A DNA stretch of 64,000 nt from NCBI GenBank assembly GCA_029717555.1, contig JAMDHS010000107.1, positions 1 through 64,000 on the forward strand, given 5' to 3'. The DNA is from Peribolospora baueri (lineage: Eukaryota; Basidiomycota; Peribolosporomycetes; Peribolosporales; Peribolosporaceae). Under the pieces are notes generated by a model. The model was given only the letters and a program-made list of their open reading frames with translations. It was not told the DNA's origin and ran no database searches. Shown here in pieces: positions 34,838 to 46,700 of the stretch (position 1 is its first letter; the number at the start of each line of letters is the position of its first letter). The position numbers were made by a program, and so were the translations under genes.

Positions 34838-37146
34838 TCACTGAGCCTGAGAGCCAGATCCGGGCGCCGCCGCCGCCGCCTGCTGTCGATAGTACTCCTC
34901 CCACGCCGCCGTGTAATCCGGCTGCCCGTCCGCGCCAGCCGTCGCGCCACCTCCTCCTCCAGGTGCTGCTGCTGCTGCCCCTTGGCCCTGAGCAGCGGCC
35001 GCAACGGGATCCGAGTATCCTTGCTGACGGTAATACTGAACGAAAAGAAAAGAAGAAAAAAAAGTACAATCGGTTCAGCGGTCCACGCACGCATCGCCGA
35101 ATCGCCGAGTCCGACCGATTCTAGAACACACACCTCCTCCCAAGCCTTGGTGTAGTCTGGCTGCTGGCCATCAGCGCCTTGCTGAGGCTGGCCGTAGTAT
35201 CCGCCCTGATCGTACCCTCCGTACCCTCCCTGTTGGGGAGCGCCGCCGTAGCCCATCCCGGGCCTACCAGCGCGAGGGCCATAACCGCTATCCTGCGGCT
35301 GGAACGGCGGCTGTCCATAGCCGCCACCGCCTCCTCCAAATCCACCGCGGAAGCCCCCACGACCGCGGCCACCGAACCCGCCGCGGCCAAATCCGCCGCC
35401 GCCGCTACCGCCAAAGTTGGGCTGCTGCCACACAGCTGGGTTGCGCCAAGGAGGGACGCCCCCGCTGGGCCGGGGAGGACCATCAGGTTGCTCGCCGCCA
35501 GCGGCCCAAGGAGGCGGCTTGGGCGCACCATCAGGGCTGGTGGAGCCGGGAGCGCCTTCGATGGTGCGACCGACGCCGCCATCGCCGCCGCCGCTGAAGC
35601 CAGGTCCGCCCTCACCGAGTTCGGCCATGAGGCTCGCGTACTCCGAATCAAACTGACTCCGAACGGGATCACCACCGGGACCGGCACGGGGACCAAAACC
35701 GGGCGGCCCACCGGGTCCCCCCATACGCGCTTGGGTACAGTCGCGCGCCAAGTGACCCTGTCCGCCACAGCGATGACAAATGATGTGGGCCGTCCAGTTG
35801 CGCTCCTGCGGGCACTCGAACTTGCGGTGTCCCTTCTCGCCGCAGTTCTGGCAGATCTGGTTCTCGTCGTCGCGCAGCGTGCCGTTGAGGGCGGCCAACT
35901 CTCTGAGTTGGTTGCGCTTGTGGTCGTTCTGGCCCTCGGGGGTGGAAGCGGCCTGAAAATGGTCAGGAAAAAGGGGTGAGTCGAGTCGAGTCGAGCGTAC
36001 GGAGGATGAAAGACAGAGAAAGAAGAGGCGACGCTCACGGTCTCAATGACCTCGTTAATCAACTTGACACAAAGTTTGACCTTGGCTTCGTCGTCGGCCA
36101 TGACGACGCAGTGCATCTCCTCTTCCTCATCCTCCACCCCCGACCTCCCCTTGCCCTCCTTCACGCTCCCTCGTCCACGGATGCTGATCTTGGCGCCCGA
36201 CTCCCTCTCCATCTTCTTCAAGCTATTGCCTCGAGGCCCAACAAGGAGGCCGAAAAAGTTGATCTCTGGAAACTCTTTGATGGGTAGAAACACCTTCTCT
36301 TGCGGCCGTTGCTGACGCTTGGCCGCGTGGTACTCTGCCGGCGGTCGGAAGTTGGCGTCACGCGACATGGCACGCTCGACGAGACGAACGCGTTCGTCCT
36401 CGAGCTTCTTGCGGTATCGCACCTCGCGCGTGTTCGTCCGGCGACCGTGTGCATCATAGGTGGGCGGTGGCGACGGAGATCTGGGGGGACGTAGGCGAAT
36501 ATGAACATGCCTTTGTCTTTAGGTCGACCGTGCCCGTGCGTTTTCCAGCTCACCTTTCTCGCTCAGGCGGCACAAATTCACCCGATCGAAGCTTGCGATT
36601 GATTTCCTCGAGGCGGAGAAGAACTGGAGACAGGAGCGGGCTTTGTCAATCAATTCACGACAGCGCAAGGCAAGTGTACGACGAGAGCTCACTAGCGTAG
36701 TTGTCCAGCTCCTCCTTGGAGACTTGACCTGTGATGGCCGTCGGAAGACCGGCGATGTCGACTTTTTCACTCGCGTCGCCCCAGCGCGAACGTCGCTTGC
36801 GTGGAGCGGTGGCTTATGGAGTGTGGAAAGCAGAGACGGAGGTCAGCCCAAGTCCATCTTCGACGTGGCTCTCCATGAGCGGTCGGGACGCGGAAGGGAG
36901 CCACTCACGATCCGCCGTGGAGCTCGCCGTCTCTTCCCTCTCTCTCTTGACGCCGCCCAGAGAAGGCGCGGGGACGGACGAGCCGAGCGGAGGGGGCAGA
37001 GGGAGGGCGGCAGCAAGGCCATCTCCATTCGTGCCCGGGGGTGGCGAAAAGCCGGGGGGAGCGTCCTCGGGGGAGCCGCCCCAGCGACGGCGGTTGCCGA
37101 GCTCGGACTCGTTGGCGCCGGTGCGCTGTGCGTTGCTGCGCCACAT
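34838..37146 (-). CDS. MSL5: Branchpoint-bridging protein (SF1/BBP)
   Basis: Predicted 628-aa splicing factor that binds the intron branchpoint with the U2AF large subunit in the commitment complex. Exons: 37146-36909, 36812-36693, 36623-36554, 36480-36039, 35952-35134, 35035-34838. It starts in the typical way, [23 protein letters not shown]. It then has [20 protein letters not shown] (ULM-like region) and [20 protein letters not shown]. Next come the KH-QUA2 domain ([40 protein letters not shown]), two CCHC zinc knuckles ([28 protein letters not shown]), and a Gly-rich RGG-like tail. The tail ends with two copies of YT(K/A)AWEEYY. It is divergent from the CYP53 gene. The last intron starts GTGTGT. 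Confidence 0.95.
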
Positions 37147-37993
37147 GTGTGAGGTGTGAGCGGTGCGTAGGGTTCGCCTGGATCTGATTGATGGACGAGG
37201 AGGGATCCGATGCGTTCAACGGGTCCGACTCGACGGTGGTGCGACGCGAAGGTGACGGGGCGTGGGAACTCGCAGAGTTAACCCTAACCCCACTCTACTG
37301 CCCGTCTTCCTGCCGTTGCGCCGTCGCTCGGTCATCTCTGCCCGCATGCCGGCCGTCTGGTGCCACAGAGGGGAGACGAGAGAAGACGGAAGAAGACGGA
37401 GACGAGCAAAACGGTTTATCCGTGCACTCGCAGGCGGCTGGGAAGCTGGCGGGCTGACTGGCTGGTTTGGTCGGCGTTTGCTCGTGTGCCGAGCCAGTCA
37501 GCCGGAAGGGACCGCGTCGACGACGAGTGCCGCAGTCGGTTTTGTCTTTGATCGGGTCCTTTTCCCCACATCGACGGCCGCGGGGTTAGCGGTTTGAGCG
37601 TGTATGAAATGGGTCAGCACGCTGTGATTGGCAAGCACTTACAGGTCACATCAACGTCCGTCTAATTGTCGCAGCCCACGTGAGTTCCACGTCGATGAAG
37701 GAATGACTGGCTCATCAACGTCAAGCCGGCGCAGGGATCCGTCGACGCAGTTGGCTGACTTGACTGGACGCACTGACGGAGGGACGGAGGAGCAGGAGCG
37801 GACGGAGGACTGGACTGCAATGCACTGACTTTGACTGTACCGAGGACGTCAGACTCAGACTCACACCGCGCTGACCGCCCTTGCCTCGTCTCGCCTCGCC
37901 TTCCTCGCGGGGAACAAGCATATAAGGCCGCCTCCTCCCCACCACCCCCGCCGTCGCCCTCCCTCGCTCACCCTTCCATCCATCTCGCCCACC
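37147..37993. other. Divergent promoter region MSL5 / CYP53
   Basis: Head-to-head region of about 850 nt with no gene. Contains a two-unit telomere-type motif (37278-37290). Confidence 0.6.
37278..37290. promoter_or_regulatory. Two-unit telobox (TTAACCCTAACCC)
   Basis: Two CCCTAA-type units about 130 nt upstream of the MSL5 start and 700 nt upstream of the P450 start. It is an internal telomere-like sequence; a Myb/telobox-factor binding site is inferred. Confidence 0.4.
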
Positions 37994-40644
37994 ATGGCCC
38001 TCGTCGATCGCGTCCTCGAGCTCTTGCCCGACTCTCCCCTGGCCAGCGTCGCTCTCATCCTCACAGCCGCTCTGGTGAGCCCCCCTCCTGTCGGCACGAG
38101 TGATGGTACGGCCGCTCGCTCACGCCCCTCTCCACCCCCACCCCTTTCCACAGCTCGGCTTCTACCTTATCCCTTACTTCGCCGACCCACACGGCCTCCG
38201 CAGGTACCCAGCCCCCTTCCCCGCCGCCTACACCAACCTCTGGCTTGCCTACCAGGCTCGCAATGGCAGGAGGTATGAGGCCGTACACGAGGCGCATCGC
38301 AAATACGGCAAATGGGTCCGCATCGCGCCCAATCACCTCAGCGTCGCTGACCCGGATGCGATTCAGCCTGTCCTCGGAGTGAGTGTGAGAGAGGGAGAGG
38401 CGGTCATTCCGTCGGCGACTCGGCGTGCTCATGGTCCGGACCCCCTTGACATGCTCGTTGCTCTCCCGTTCCGCGCATTTCTGCCACACAGCACGGTCAA
38501 GGCACGCTGAAACCCGACTTCTACGATGCCTTCGTGAGCATCGCACGCGGGCTCTTCAACACCAGGGACAGGGCGGTGAGTGCGCTTAGGGCGGCGCGTC
38601 GTCCCACTCCCATTCGTCCATTCAACTCTCCCTTTTTTTTCTCCCTCCCACAGGACCACACCCGCAAGCGCCGCATCGTGTCCGCCACCTTTGCGCCCAA
38701 GTCCATCACCGCGTTCGAGCCTTACATTGCCGACTGTGTCCAGCGCCTCCTCGTCCGCTGGGATGAAATGTGCGCCACCGGGGCTGGGTCGGACGGCAGC
38801 GGGATGAAGAACGGAAAGGAGTGGAAGTGGTTCGATTGCCTCGAGCCGTTCAACTGGCTTGCTTTTGATATCATCGGCGGTGCGTAAGCCTTTGTCCGAG
38901 CCGTCGATAGATACCCTCGGCGGATGATCAGATCGATGTGAGGCTATGCTCACACCGCCCTACCGCTCGCGTCTCTTGGACGCCGATGCGACGCCGATAC
39001 TCCTTTTCAGATCTTGCCTTTGGATCTCCCTTCGGAATGATCGAAGCTGGCGCAGACGTGGCCAGGATAGTTCATCCCGAAGACGGAAGAACCGAGTACC
39101 TGCCGGCTGTCCAGGCGAGTATATGTGTTGCGTTTCGTTAGCAGCTCAGCACAGCTCACGTCCGGCGCAAGCCCCGCTCCTTTCGTTGGCCCCCATCCTC
39201 AGATTCTCAACGAGCGCGGCGAGTATTCGGCAACTCAAGGCGTGTTGCCCCCCTACATTCGTCCCTACACTAGGTTTATCGACCCTTGGTTCGGTCGCGG
39301 TCTCACTTCGGTCAAGCGCCTGGCCGGCATCGCGGTGGCGCGTGTCAACGACCGATTTGAGAACAACAGTGGGAGTGACAGAGAGGATCTGTTGGCCAAG
39401 CTCAGCAATGGCAAGGACGAGAATGGAGAGCCGATGGGAAGGGAAGAGCTCACCGCCGAGGCCTTGACGCAATTGGTGAGCCAGGCTCGCTGACCTGGCT
39501 AGGACACATGAGGACTCACCGACTCCGCGCTTGGTTGTTTCCCCCCTCCGGTTTGGCTCGTCCAGATCGCCGGCTCAGACACGACCTCGAACAGCTCGTG
39601 CGCCATCACCTACCACGTCGTAAACAACCCGTCCGTGCACGCCCGGCTCGTGAAAGAGCTCGACGACAATTTGGACGAGGAGAAGCTCAAGGAACATGAT
39701 GGCGTCGCAATGTTTGACATGGTACGTTCGTTGCTTTCCTTCCCTCTGTTTCCGCCGCTTCCACTGGGGCGATGCCAAGGTCGCAGTCGATCTTGACCCT
39801 TCCTTTGCTATCCGACATTCCCTCGCCGCGCAGGTGAAGAACCTTCCTTACCTTCGCGCATGCATCGACGAGGCGCTCCGCATACACTCTACTTCCGCCC
39901 TCGGCCTGCCGCGCGAGGTGCCCGACGGCGGGATGGCAGTGTGCGGGGAATGGTTTAATGAAGGAGTGAGTTTCCGAGCGTGACGGCCTACATGCGGCAC
40001 CTAGCCATGAAGGCGACAAGATCGAGCTTTTGACCCTCATGCGTGCACCGCAGACCGTCCTTTCCTGCCCGACCTACACGATCCACCACCTCGGCACCGT
40101 TTGGGGTGACCCCGAGGCCTTCCGTCCCGAGCGCTGGCTGAAGGCCGAGAAGGATCCGGTGCAGCACGAGAAGATCAGCAAAGCGTTCATGCCCTTCTCC
40201 TTTGGGCCTCGCTCTTGCGTTGGCAGGAACGTGGTGCGTTCCTTACCATTTGGAACAATTAAGACTCGACTCGACCTAGCTCGGCCGGGATCTCTTATTC
40301 ATCTCCATTTTTCTTCATCACCCTTCCGTTTGGCCTCGTCTATTGCGGGCACGTCTCTGCCAGGCGGAGATGGAACTGCTCATGTTCATCGCTACCCTGT
40401 TCAAGCGCTACAACTTTGTGCTCAAGGAGGACGGCCAGCAGCTGGCCACGAGCGAGGGTTTCCTCAGGAAGGTAGGTATCACGCGGGAGACGTTTGCGCC
40501 GTACGGGGCCCGAAGCGAACTGGGCGTTTGTTTGCTGAGAAATCCGACTGCTTTCTCCACCTTATCTTGCCGTCGCCACCGCCATCTCAGCCCCTCGCTT
40601 GTCACATTGGCATTCGTCGTCGCGAAAAGGGGGAGAAGGTCTGA
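37994..40644 (+). CDS. Cytochrome P450, CYP53 family (benzoate 4-monooxygenase)
   Basis: Predicted 540-aa ER-anchored monooxygenase that probably para-hydroxylates benzoate to 4-hydroxybenzoate, feeding the beta-ketoadipate route and detoxifying aromatic acids. It has eleven exons: 37994-38074, 38154-38378, 38492-38575, 38654-38879, 39011-39114, 39203-39475, 39566-39721, 39834-39965, 40054-40233, 40364-40471, 40591-40644. P450 landmarks are an N-terminal anchor (about residues 14-32), the I-helix IAGSDTTSN, ExxR in DEALRIHS, the PERW block FRPERWLKAE, and the heme loop FGPRSCVGRN with Cys at about 482. SALGLPREVPDGGMAVCG and the ending EGFLRKPLACHIGIRRR match CYP53 specifically. Intron 5 uses a GC donor (GCGAGT at 39115); only this joins the reading frame. 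It needs a P450 reductase elsewhere. Confidence 0.92.
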
Positions 40645-41112
40645 TCGAAGCAAGCGTGAGATTTTGGGGGACCTCGCCCTCCCTTCCTGCCGACCGCCGT
40701 CCCTTGTCGCGGTCTGACGTGCGGCACGAGTGTTTCCGAGCCCTAGTGAATTGCTCTTTTGAAGTACTCACTCAGGCTTGCGTTGCAGAGTATGTACTTG
40801 TCCGCGCGTGTATTGTGTATTTTGGATGTGTGTGCGTACATTGTGCCGTCGCACGATGACGAGGAATTGACGAGGAATCGATTCGTCTCGGTCCTGGAGG
40901 AGTTTGCTCGATCGGCACGTGACGTGACGCGATCGCGCGTCGAAACTCGCTCAACGTCGAGACGGGAAGGGACGGACGACGGAGGGCCAACACCTTCCTT
41001 GACCTTCATCGTCTTTTTTCCAACCCAAACACCCCTCCTTGTTCTGTTGTCATATTTGCTTTGCTCATTTACCCTTCACTTAATAGTTTTTGCTCCGATA
41101 AAAATAGGAAAA
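40645..41112. other. Intergenic: CYP53 3' / CDC20 leader
   Basis: Co-directional spacer of 468 nt, A/T-rich directly before the CDC20 start. No gene seen. Confidence 0.6.
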
Positions 41113-43140
41113 ATGCCCACATCGCCCGTAAAAGCCCGCAGGGGCGGCACCCCGCCCTCGTCGCCTTCTAACCTCCCGCTCGGCAACCTCTCCCTCAACA
41201 CCGCCTCACCCAACGTGTCCGTGTCCGCCGCCGGCTTGAAGGGGAGAGCGGTGGGTAAGGGGAAGGATGCGGTGTCGACGAGCCCTGTCAAGGTGATGTC
41301 GGCGGCGGCGGCGAGGAAGGACAAGATGGACGTCGTGAGCAAGGACTGGCCGGGCGCGACGGCGGGGGAACTCAAGAAGAAGAAGTCCAAGCCGAATTTG
41401 CAGGTGAGCGCGGTGGAGGGGCGAGGTTCGGTGCTGCTTTGATGGTCGGTAGCTGTGATGTGGTTTGGAGGGATGACGTGCGTATGGGGTGAGGACGAGC
41501 GGGCGCGGTGTGTCTGTCAAGGGTCGGGGCCTCCTTCCGGATCGCTGAGATGGCCCTTCCTTCTCTGTTGGCTGGTCGGCACCGACGGCAGTATGGAGAC
41601 CGGTTTATTCCCAACCGGGACAGCTCTAGCGATGGTCCGGTCGCCTCGGCGGCAGAAGGCAGTCACGCCTTTAGCCGGTCATCGTCCAACTCGTCAGCGG
41701 CGCCGTCGTCGGCGCAAGATGCGGCGTACGGCGAAGAGATTGCTGAGGCGTGCGGCATGGCCACCGAGGGCCGTCGCATCCTCGCCTTCAACGCCGAACC
41801 GCCAGAGTCGACAAACCTGGACGTCCGCTCCCGTTACGCCGCGGCCAAGCCCCGTGCCAACCTGTCGTCCCTCAATTCGGCTTCTCGCAGGCGCATCCCT
41901 TCTCAGCCGGAGCGCGTGCTCGACGCACCCGGTCTTCTGGACGATTACTACCTCAACCTCCTCGATTGGTCGTCCACCAATCAGCTCGCCATTGGCCTCG
42001 AGACGTCTGTGTACGTCTGGAACGCCGACACGGGTGACGTGGGACAATTGTGCGACGTGTCCAACCTGGGCGAGGAGGCGTACGTGAGCAGCCTCAAGTG
42101 GACCGTCGACGGCTCCTACCTCGCCCTCGGTCTTCCCAACGGCGACATCCAGATCTACGACGCCGAGACGAGCACGCTGGTGCGCACCATGCGCGGCCAC
42201 CAAGGCAGGGTGGCCGTGCTGGCGTGGGACCACGAGCACCTGCTCAGCTCGGGCTGCGCCGACGGTAACATCCACCACCACGACGTTCGCGCCGCCAGCC
42301 ACCTCACTCAAGAGCTCCATGGACATGCCAGCGAGGTGTGCGGGCTCGAGTGGAGGAGAGACGGTGCGCTGCTTGCGAGCGGCGGGAACGACAATGTGGT
42401 GAACGTGTGGGACAGAAGGACGAGCACGCCCAAAATCAGCAAGAGCAATCACACGGCCGCCGTGCGGGTGAGTGGGCCGCACGGGATGAGAAGCTCCCGG
42501 CCCCGTCAGTCGGACCAACGATGTTGCTGGTTCAGGCTGACCAAAGCTTCTGCCCCGCGCCCCATTCCCATTTCTTCAGGCCCTCGCCTGGTGTCCTTGG
42601 CAGTCCCACCTGCTGGCCACGGGCGGCGGCACGTCGGACAAGAAGATCCACTTCTGGAACACCACCACTGGCTCGAGGCTCAACTCGATCGATGCCGGCT
42701 CGCAGGTGACGAGTATCCGATGGAGCACCGAGTACAAGGAGCTTGTTAGCGCCCATGGCTTCCCAAACAACCAGATCGTCGTCTGGGGGTGAGTCGAGTC
42801 GAGTCGAACCGAATCGAGTTTAGCCGAGTCCAGTCTCCTCTCTTCCGTCTGGCTCACGTCGAAAACGATGCCTCCCTTTCCATCTCCATTGCACTCTCCT
42901 CCTCTAACCTACACCAGCTACCCCTCCCTGGCAAAGCTCATCGACATTCCCGCCCACGACACGCGCGTCCTCCACACCTCCCTCTCCCCAGACGGGCAAA
43001 CGCTCGCGACAGCCGCGGCGGACGAGAACCTAAAGTTTTGGCGGCTCTTTGAGAGTCGCTTGACCAAATCGGCCAAGGGCGGCAGCGGCGATCAGGCCAA
43101 GCGGGACGAAGGGTTCAGGCACGGCGGTCGGATTCGTTGA
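41113..43140 (+). CDS. CDC20: APC/C activator CDC20
   Basis: Predicted 532-aa WD40 co-activator of the anaphase-promoting complex, target of the spindle checkpoint. Exons: 41113-41403, 41592-42467, 42580-42788, 42918-43140. The N-terminal part is basic with SPVK motifs. The C-box DRFIPNR (about residues 100-106) is followed by EACGMATEGRRILAFNAEPP, a KILAF-like segment. The WD40 propeller begins with LDAPGLLDDYYLNLLDWSS and has LPNGDIQIYDAE, SGCADGNIHHHDVR, SGGNDNVVNVWDRR, ATGGGTSDKKIHFWN, SAHGFPNNQIVVWG and TAAADENLKFWRLFE. The protein ends in GGRIR, the Ile-Arg tail that docks on APC3. DDYYLNLLDW and the order favour CDC20 over CDH1. It converges on SET1. Confidence 0.95.
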
Positions 43141-43726
43141 AGCGCCCCGCTGGGCTTGGCAGGCCGGGCGCCGGTCGCCTCGCTGCGACGGGGGGAAGCC
43201 GCGGGCAGAGCGCGGGATGGGGAGAGGCGAGGCGATGCGGGACGTTCTGCAGACGCTCATTTTCTTTACTCCTCGCTGTGCTCTTGATACCCTCTTTCTT
43301 GAACCACATAATCTAGCGAATGCAATGGAGCGGGCGTTGTATGTATGTATGAAATCAGACCCCCGGTCCCTTCTCGTTTTCAAACGTCGCCACCAGTGAT
43401 GCCTCTGGCTGTTGCGGAGTACAGGGTTGCCAAGATGCCGTGCTTGGCACGCTCCCATCGGCCTCTTCAACAAGAACAACTGTCCAGGGATTGGCTGTCC
43501 CGAGGATATCGATCGATCGATCGATCGATCGATCTGATCAATGCACACCTACTGATAAGTGATAAGCAATGCATCGAGCCGACGCGGCCAGTGTGGACGG
43601 GGAAGGGGAAGAATGGCATGAGACGGATCGCGTCGATGGCACGGGTAGAAATGGACCTTGCCCATGGCGAGGCCAGAGCGCGAACAGATGGGCGGAGCGG
43701 ACACAGGGCGGCACGTGCAACTCGGC
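43141..43726. other. Convergent 3' region CDC20 / SET1
   Basis: Tail-to-tail spacer of 586 nt. Contains an ATCG tetranucleotide run. No gene seen. Confidence 0.6.
43508..43534. repeat. ATCG tetranucleotide microsatellite
   Basis: More than six consecutive ATCG units; self-complementary, so it can form a hairpin in the 3' UTRs. Confidence 0.9.
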
Positions 43727-46700
43727 TCAGTTGAGCGTCCCTCGGCAGCCAGCCGAACCGCACAAGCAGGGCACCTTCTCCTCCTCCGAGGGGAACTTGT
43801 AGTCGTACGTGATCTCCTCGCCCGGCATGATGGGCTTTGAGCCGGCGTAGATGACGATCTAGCAAGCCGTTGGAATATGGGGACATGTATGTCAGCGTTT
43901 CGAAGCCTGCGCAATTGAATAATCGGACGAGAAGGACGGCCTGCATACCTTCTTCTGACCGTTAATTGTAATGATCTTTGCCGTGCAGTTAGGGGTGCAG
44001 CAATGGTTGATGAGACGGCTGTAGAAAGAAAAAGACGGTGACGAGGAACAAAAGAAGTATCGGCATCAGAAAGACATGATAGGTCGATATGAACACTTGT
44101 TCGGGACCTCTCACCCAAGGTTGCCTTTCAGCGTAGCATCGACGACGGTATCGTCGTCGACGCGGAAGAGGTAACTGCTTCCGATACCCTGTCGCTCGTA
44201 CTGCTTCTCCCTCTGATCAGCCACCTGCTGCCGAATGAGTTCGCCCACGTACTCGATCACCATATCGTGAGCGGGGATGAGCTCCATCGCATACAAGCCC
44301 CAATCGTGAATGGCCGACTTGGCAAACTTTAGTTGTTTCTTGCGCGTGCGGAGTTGATTAAACTTGAGAATGTCCGTGTCTGTCGCCATCTCTTTTCGGT
44401 GCTGTTCGATGCCCTGCAAGAGTTTCCTCGATTCGGCTCGGTTCATCCTAGACGTTGCCAAGCCGGAAATGGCGCTGGTGTCGACGATGGCCGTGTTTCG
44501 CTGAGGCAGGTAATTGGACTTGACCGAAGAAGCAATCTTGTAGTAGCCCTCAGTGCGCGATGAGCCACTAGCGTTCGGAGGCAAGCCTTCTTCCTTTAGC
44601 TCTTCGATCGGAGGCTCCGTGGCTACGTCAAGCGAGGCCACGGTGCCATCGCGCATCTTCTCGAGGGCGCGACGAGCAAAGTATAGGTCCTCGTCGTCTT
44701 CGGCAATGCCTAGCTCGAACGGATCGGGAGAAGGGCTCCGCGCACGCGGCTGTTTGGCCAATTTCGCCTTCTTCGCCGGCACCGGCTTGGCCGGGCGTGG
44801 CATCAACGAGCCGTCGATATCTTCGCCGGTGGGCGAGGGCAAAGCGATGACGCCGTCGGCATCCATGATGACCACCTTCTTTTGCGGCTTGCGCGCCTTG
44901 TTCTGCTCCTTCTTGCCCTTCTTCGTCGCATCCTTCTTGCCAGCCTTGGCCGGTCCCTCGCCTTCCTCCAACATCCGCCCTTGAGTTGTCCGCTTCGACG
45001 TCTGATCTTCCGTTTCGCTCTCGCTGCTCGTAAAGTCGATCTCTTTCCTCAGCCGACCAGCATCGCGACGGCGCCCCCGCCCCGCCACCGCCAAAGCCTC
45101 CAAATCGTCTTCGCTCTCGTCCGACTCGGCAAGCGCCCGTTTGTGGGCCCGACGTGCGCGATCGTCCTCCTCCGAGGCGGGCTTGGCGGCAACAACACGG
45201 CGACCCTTCTTCCTTGGCCTTCTTTCGTCCTCTGAAACATCCTCCAGCGTGCCTTTCCTGAATCGTTTGGAATGCGAAGAAGCGGCAGAATCGGGAAGGG
45301 GCGACGAGCGATCTAAAGCTTCGGATGAAGCGCGCGAGCCGGACGCATCCACGCTGAGGGGCGTGTCGGGGGCGGCAGGTCTGGACGGCTCTTGCTTGTG
45401 AGCTCTCACGGCGCCGGCCTTCTTCTTGATCGAAGGTAGCTTGAAGATGTCAGGTTTGGACTTGGACATGGGCTGTCGCTTGCTGTCCAGCTCGTCCACG
45501 ACCAAGCCGCCCTCCTGCTTGACGGCGACCACCTCGGACTCAGATCTTCGCCTTGTGCGCGCGCGTTTTTCGGCACCGGAGAGGAAGCGCCGGACAAAGT
45601 CGGCGACGACACGGTTGTGGAGGTCTCGCTGGACGACGTCTGTAAGCTCCTTCATCAACAAGTCCGTCGCTTCTGCTTCCACCTCCTCCGACGTCCAGCT
45701 CGTCTTCTTCTCTGGTGCGGACGCCAGAGCCGCCAGAGAGATTGCTTTGGCCACGTCTGCGCCGATATCGAGACGGCCTGACGACAGCGCCTGTGAGGAC
45801 TGGGTCGCGGCGGCCTGCGAGGGGCCGGCGGGCTTCGGGATAACCAACTTGACGTCCAGCGACTGGCCAAAAAGCTTCGTCTTTACCATGTCTGCACGGC
45901 ACTCGAGCGCCGTCGAAACGTCGCCAAAGGGGATGTACCAGCCCGCGCCGTTGCAGTTTTGCTCGATTGCGTGGATGGCGATCGGTTCGAACCGGCGGAT
46001 GTTCAGATCCAGGGCCCGGTTGAAGAGAGCTTGGTCGATACGCATGAACGGTCCCATGGCGATGTAGACGTAGGGCAGGTTCAGTTGGCGCAGGTGCTCC
46101 ATGACCTCTTTGGCCTCGGCATGACTTGGTAGTGACGAGCCCGTCGCCGTCGCGGGCGGCTGTCCCGACTTGGGCGCCCGTCCGCGAGCGCCGCGCCTCG
46201 TGAACACCTCCGTGCTACGATTCAGACCGACATGATCAACCTCATCATCGGAATCAATGTCCATGTCGTCTTCGCCGCGAGACCTTCCAGCCGGGGTGGC
46301 CACGGGCGACGAGGAGATTGGCGAAGGGGCGACATACGCCGAAGCTCCATACGGCATAGAGGACGAGACGTGGGGCGCGCGGAAGCCGACCTGTCGAGGC
46401 AAGGTCGATGAGCCAGGCCGACCTGGATAAACCTGGGAACGGTGATGCAAGGCGCGCATTGGATCATTGGGCGTTGACTCGGGTGTGCTGGAATGCGGAT
46501 GTGGATCGGGCTTGGGCTTGGGATGCAGCCTCGCCATCTCCATTTCCACTGCCTTTTTGCATTTGACGCCCTCACCATCAAGCTCAACCTTGACGGGCTC
46601 CGTGCCTGTGCCAATCTTGGTGCCATTGATCTTTTTCAGCGCCGCTTTGGCTACCTGATGCGCGTCTTGTCGTGGTCCTGCTGCTGAAGAAGACAGAGAA

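Noticed and set aside
37994-40644. A secondary-metabolite gene cluster around the P450
   Set aside because: Neighbours are a splicing factor and CDC20; no polyketide synthase, NRPS, terpene or transporter genes are present, and CYP53 is a catabolic family.
43508-43534. ATCG run as part of a CRISPR-like or structured array
   Set aside because: It is a plain tetranucleotide microsatellite without spacers.
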